64,000 bases of DNA from Adiantum capillus-veneris. Lineage: Eukaryota > Streptophyta > Polypodiopsida > Polypodiales > Pteridaceae. Under the pieces are notes generated by a model that made no database searches, was not told the origin of the DNA, and worked only from the letters and a program-made list of their open reading frames with translations. The position numbers and the translations under genes are program-made. Location of the stretch: the NCBI GenBank assembly GCA_014529385.2, contig CM043942.1, positions 51,338,774 to 51,402,773 on the forward strand. The letters are read 5' to 3'. Shown here in pieces: positions 59,630 to 64,000 of this stretch (positions are counted from its first letter, which is position 1; each line of letters begins with the position of its first letter).

Positions 59630-62390
59630 TAATCATGCATCTAGATGAGCCTTCTTAGTCCCAAGATGAGTTAAGGTAAAATGTTAGCAGATAGACAAGC
59701 TCTTCCATTGTGCGACTCTGACGGCTTCAAATTAATGTTGTTGGTGAAGGAGAACAAGTCCAAATGCCTTGAAATTTTGTGTGGTGTATGTTCATAGGGC
59801 ATGTAAGGTCACTCTATAATCCCAAATTGAAAATCAGTTCATTTGCAACTTTTGCTCAGTCTATCGCGATATACTAGCCATCTTTTGACAAGGGTCCTAT
59901 TTTGCAGTTGTGCCTCCACCAATTGGTTTCTCATACCTTGCACATGATCTGATCCCATTTTCACCTCAAATGTCAAGTGACCCCTTTTTGGATCAACTCC
60001 CATTTTTTCCACATTCCTTCCAAGGAGATGTTGGTCTATCTCCTTCATTTTGTGTTGTTTTGGGCTCAAACTTAGTGGGTAGTCTTCTTGCATCATGTTG
60101 AATCCAACTGTTAATTCAAATTTTTGGTTAGATGGCCTAGTATCCCTCTGCTTAGTCTATCGCGATAGACTGGTACTCAGTGTCAATTTGTCATTTTTTG
60201 GCTCTGTGATCATCTGTCTACCTTCTCCAAGTTGATGTAAGGTTTCTTGACCTCTCACATGTGAATTTTAACTGTCTGCCCTTGAGATGTCCTGTTCTGA
60301 CTCTGAGTTGTCGTCATGTCTTTCTCGGCTTGCCATATGAGTCCATCCTGTCACCAAATTTGGTGTATTGCCTTCATGTGCTTTCCCAAGTCTGTTTTGT
60401 GAAAATTTTGAAAAGTCTTTCCCCCAAATATTGTAGTAGCAAGTCTATCGCGATAGACTAGGTTATTTGGCCAAAAGAGATCCCTTTTGCACTTTGATTT
60501 GATAATGGTGGTTAATATTCCTTGTTAGAACTCCTCATGAAGCCAAAATCAAAATTTTACTTGTCTAATTGTAAATTCAAGTCTATCGCGATAGACTAGT
60601 ACTTAGTCATTTTTACCAGTTTTTTTTTATGTTAGTTGACCACAATGGTGTTAATAGGCTCTCCTAGACACACATCAAGTTTTAATCAATTTAGAAGAGT
60701 GTACTCTCTGTTTGCAGCACTTAGCTAGTCCTGGAGTCGAAGTAGACCACTTAGGTGATGGTCGCCATTCCTTTTGGTCATTGTATGACTCCGGCTTTCT
60801 TTTATTTCCTTTTGACCTTCCATCAAAGCAGTCGGTTGTTGTTTTGGTGTTTACAACACGAAAAACGACCATTTGGACATCTTTCTGGCCTGTTGCTGGC
60901 ATTTGTCCTAGTGGAAGAGCTTTTTTCCTGAGTGGACACATTCCATCTCGTAGTTGACCTCTTTTGGATGTACCTTGTTAAATTTGGTGTCATTTTGTCA
61001 TTTAGTCGGCCCGTTAGAGTATCGTGACGCTTTGTGCAGTTTCCATCAGATAGGGACTTTAGGCTCCGTTTTGACGAACTTTTTCATGATCTAACCCTTC
61101 AGTCGGTTTGTCGAGGTTATTGGCTTGCTGTCTATGAGTTTTGGCTCATTTTCGATCACCTTGGTTCAGTTGCCCTTTTGCAGGTCTTGTGAAATTAAGG
61201 TTTTCTGAGCGGCTTCCTTCGCGCTTTCCGAGGTCATAGGCTTGATTCCTAATCTATAGGCATTGTGCCTTTCAATTTTGGTTCCATTTGGTGGCCTCTA
61301 GGTCTCCCTAACAACCGGTCTACCGTATGTGTGCACAGGTTGTGATTGTGATGCTGGCGAGGTTTTGCGACTAACTGAAGTAAACAACACTTAGAGTCAG
61401 TGTTGACGAGCGTACCTCTCATATCTGATGTCGATCTGGTGACCGTGCGTGATGGATGAGCTTCTGGAAGTCTCAACTGCTGTAGAGAGCTCTCTCTCTC
61501 ACAATGGAAAATGGCTCAAATGAGAGATTTCTAGCCTAGCCTCTCTATATGTAATCGAGACTCCGACGCAAAATTTTCCCATCTTTTACCTATGGCCATA
61601 ACTTTTTGCGAGATGCGGTTTAGGCTCGCAAATTTTCTGATTTGGACCTCGTTTGCTCCAGTTCTACAATTTTTGTAGATTTCTCCTGTTGGAGGTCCCT
61701 TCATGACGGTGGTCATTTTGCCCTGTCACCTTTGTAGTCCCTATTTTTTCTATGTCTTCTTTACCTTTCTCCGATCAGGCGTCTCTTCTTTTGTGTTTCC
61801 ATCTGGATTACGGAATTTTTTTCTATAATTTTTGCTAGAAAATGGCTAAAATAAAGCAAATAAATCCCAAAATAACCCGAAAATAGCAATTCTAACCTAT
61901 AAAAATACCTATGAAAAGCAAAACACTTTGTAGCTCACATTTTTCTCGTCTATGTACATTCTCACTCATAATCGTCAATCTTGGCCTATTTTTTGCTGTT
62001 TTTAGACGTTTTTTGGGCAGATTTGACTCTCTTTATAGTCTATACACATCCTTAGGGGCTCATGTGTGATGATTTGGTTCCCAATTCTGATTAATTACGA
62101 GGGCATATTCTTTTTCCCAAAATCACACAATAAAATGCAAAAATGGTTGAAAAATTGCTCACAAACATTGCCCTCTAATATATGACATGAGTCATGAGTC
62201 CGCATTTGGAATGCCTCCCCCCCTCCTAGTTGTAGTCCTCCCGGACGACAGGGTATCGTCAAGGGTATATGCTGTGCATGGGTGTGAACTCGTGCTAATG
62301 CAGGCCTTGTAATATAGCCCTATATGCATGTGCAGTCAATGCATGTAGAAAGAATTTATGCGGTGTAAGAGGAAGGTATAAGCGATTCGC
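59630..62390. other. Element B spacer between second protease and extra coding region
   Basis: About 2.7 kb with no coding motif. It carries four palindrome copies (59,858-60,597) and probably the splice or leader sequence for the extra coding region. A (CT)n stub lies near 61,490. Confidence 0.6.
59858..60597. repeat. Four copies of the palindrome AGTCTATCGCGATAGACT
   Basis: Copies at 59,858-59,875 (one change), 60,154-60,171, 60,442-60,459 and 60,580-60,597 (exact). Spacings are 296, 288 and 138 bp. Surrounding sequence is not repeated beyond a few bases (ACTAGTACT-like after two copies). Confidence 0.95.
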
Positions 62391-63985
62391 TTATTGGCAT
62401 TTGTCGTTGAGGTTTCCTGTGGTAGCTTGAGTTGGCTGGCAGATTTTCTTTGCAAGGAGTAGTTGTAAATCTGCCGCTCTTTGTTTGATTGTTTTCCACT
62501 GGTTTTGAATTGGCGTATGTGGATCCTTTGAAGTCGATATTGTCGTATATTTTGTTACATTTTCTAGTGGAACATTTTTTCTTTCTCCTTTGATGACTTG
62601 GGTCTTATAGATCCTTGTAGTTTTTGTTGTTGATTCTGTTTGTTTCCTCGTGCTGTTTGCATGATGTGGCTTGACATTGACAGTTGTAGATAACTGCTCG
62701 ATGGTCATCTTTGGCCTCCCTTCTTGTGTTGTTGGCCTGTTTTGAATTGGCAATTTTGGCCGCCATACCAATATAGTCCGTTGCGTAATCGACCGATTTT
62801 GACTGTGGTTCTTTGAAGTTTTGCTGGCTTTTGGTGTTTTGTCTGTTTTTCTGCCCCCTTTTTTATAGGAATTAGGCTGTCTTGCCTTATCCAAACTTTG
62901 TATTTCCTCTTTTGATGTAATTGTGCCTCGGCCAGATCTGTACGCCGTACCCAAACTTGCCTGATTCCCTGCATGGTTGTTGATTTTTGATAAGACGTTG
63001 CTGGACTTGTAAACTCTGTTTGTTGTTGGGCATATCCTTGTGGTTGTATTGACTTCTGTTTCCTCCTTGACATGTATTGGTTATATGATAAGAAGGGTTC
63101 TGAAAAGTTGTCATTTCGGAACAGTGCTTCATTAGTATCCAAATCAATGAATACCCTGTTAGCTTTCATCCATGACACTGCTAAGATACACGGCGTTGCT
63201 GATTTACTTGGTGGCAGTACATGGAATTTTGTAGTGTACTGGTGTGCCTGCACTATGATTGGTATTATAATAGACCACAACGTGGTCACCTCATCACCCG
63301 ATGCTACTTTCAACAGGTGTGTCTCTGGGATCGTCCTCATTGGTCCAAGTTTCTGAAAGAGCTCAAAGCTGATGACACTCATTTTTGCTGCAGTGTCAAG
63401 CAATGCATAGATTTCAACTTGTTTTGTGCCTGCATAAGCTTTTATGTAAGGACTACACCACGTATCTTCCAAGTCGTCAATGATGCTATCGTCCTGAGCC
63501 CTAAAGTCTGTCATGGTATTTGCTAATTCTTCGCTTTGTATATCAGCTTCGTTTGTTTGGGATGTCGAAAGAGGATATTCGTCAGTCATGATTGGGGTGA
63601 CCACGTTTATTGTCCTGAGAAACTGCTTTCGTTTAGCAATCCGTTCCTTGGCTTCTTGTTGTGCCTGGTCCTGAATTCTTTGCTGTTCCTGTCTATAGGC
63701 TTTTCCATAATGCAATTGAAACAACATTTTCGGTGTTAAAGGTAGATGATATTTTTTTAAACGACACCCACTAATCCAGTTCGGCATTTCTTTTCCATCT
63801 AGAGTCGACAATTTTACTGCTCCATTGGACGATATTTCTTGGATCAAATAAGGCCCCATTCCCCTTTTCTTTAGCTTTTTGGCATGCTGTTTAAGGGTGT
63901 ATACTAAGACATAGTCGTCCATTTTAAAGTCCTTATTATTGACATGTTTGTCAAAAAACTCTTTTTGTTGTCTTTTTTTTTGCAT
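62391..63985 (-). pseudogene. Element B integrase tail fused to second aspartic protease
   Basis: From 63,985: integrase C-terminus (KEFFDKHVNNKDFKMDDYVL, then GPYLIQEISSNGAVKLSTLD, about 63,750-63,985), a basic helical linker (about 63,620-63,720), then a retropepsin-like domain at about 63,080-63,450. Its active site reads LLDTAAKMSVIS (DTAA at about 63,387-63,398), and TPCILAVSWMKAN stands where retropepsins have their ILG segment. A Lys/Gln/Thr-rich tail follows. In known gypsy elements the protease precedes RT, so this is a second, displaced domain. The same order is seen in element A. Confidence 0.8.
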
Positions 63986-64000
63986 ATATGGCTGCTACAA

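Larger units (their letters stand above)
55228..64000 (-). mobile_element. Ty3/gypsy element B, 3' part, with extra domains after integrase
   Basis: On the minus strand: integrase tail, a second protease domain, a spacer with palindromes, a long extra coding region, polypurine tract and 932-bp 3' LTR. RT and the rest lie beyond the window. Coding is far better kept than in A (about five breaks seen), so it is younger. It inserted into element D; the flank CTAGT at 55,223-55,227 should recur at its other end. Confidence 0.88.

Noticed and set aside
63080-63450. Host aspartic protease gene
   Set aside because: It is continuous with an integrase C-terminus and repeated in element A, so it belongs to the gypsy lineage.

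Overview
This is nuclear DNA from a land plant. Two things show it: one recognisable host gene for a plastid CPP1-like (J-like domain) protein, and a background made almost wholly of plant-type Ty1/copia and Ty3/gypsy LTR elements, with fragments of LINEs and a SINE-like head. The sparse genes, long CT/GA microsatellites and deep nesting fit a large genome. A fern or another non-flowering plant seems likely, but that is an inference from the style of the elements, not proven here.

Layout. 1-3.2 kb: 3' part of a Ty1/copia element (+). 3.8-5.6 kb: degenerate tandem repeats, a GTAC-rich patch, three spaced TGATGACGTGG motifs and an LTR-like stretch. 7.0-8.15 kb: three 3'-terminal coding exons of the CPP1-like gene (+). 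8.2-10.9 kb: nothing recognised. 10.9-15.1 kb: scattered old gypsy integrase and RNase H remnants (-), split by a LINE fragment and by a stretch holding a perfect 42-nt palindrome. 16.6-17.45 kb: a broken unknown reading frame. 18.26-23.29 kb: a very young non-coding LTR element (LARD type) with 494-bp LTRs and a CATGA target duplication. 24.6-26.0 kb: a gypsy RT remnant (-) whose motifs resemble a lineage best known from fungi.

26.15-34.5 kb: gypsy element A (+). 34.7-49.0 kb: gypsy element C (-), holding two nested copia elements (35,709-40,886 and 42,563-47,601). 49.5-50.1 kb: a repeat array with a long inverted repeat. 50.2-52.1 kb: microsatellites, a LINE-like end, and a TIR-like structure holding a tRNA-like SINE head between two arrays of about 19-bp period. 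52.85-55.23 kb: gypsy element D (+), cut by gypsy element B (-), which runs from 55,228 past the window end.

The most unusual content is the A/B lineage. Both copies keep a second aspartic-protease-like domain after the integrase C-terminus, followed by a long extra coding region. In B this region has an N-terminal domain of plant-mobile-domain appearance, a long coiled coil and a C-terminal domain that is also readable in A. B's non-coding spacer carries four copies of the 18-bp palindrome AGTCTATCGCGATAGACT (one with a single change), and its LTR carries a half-site. The young LARD shares its LTR R/U5, primer-binding site and a stem-loop near the predicted transcription start with gypsy element D, which suggests that D's family mobilises it. 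All LTR elements are treated as fossils; break counts are approximate.
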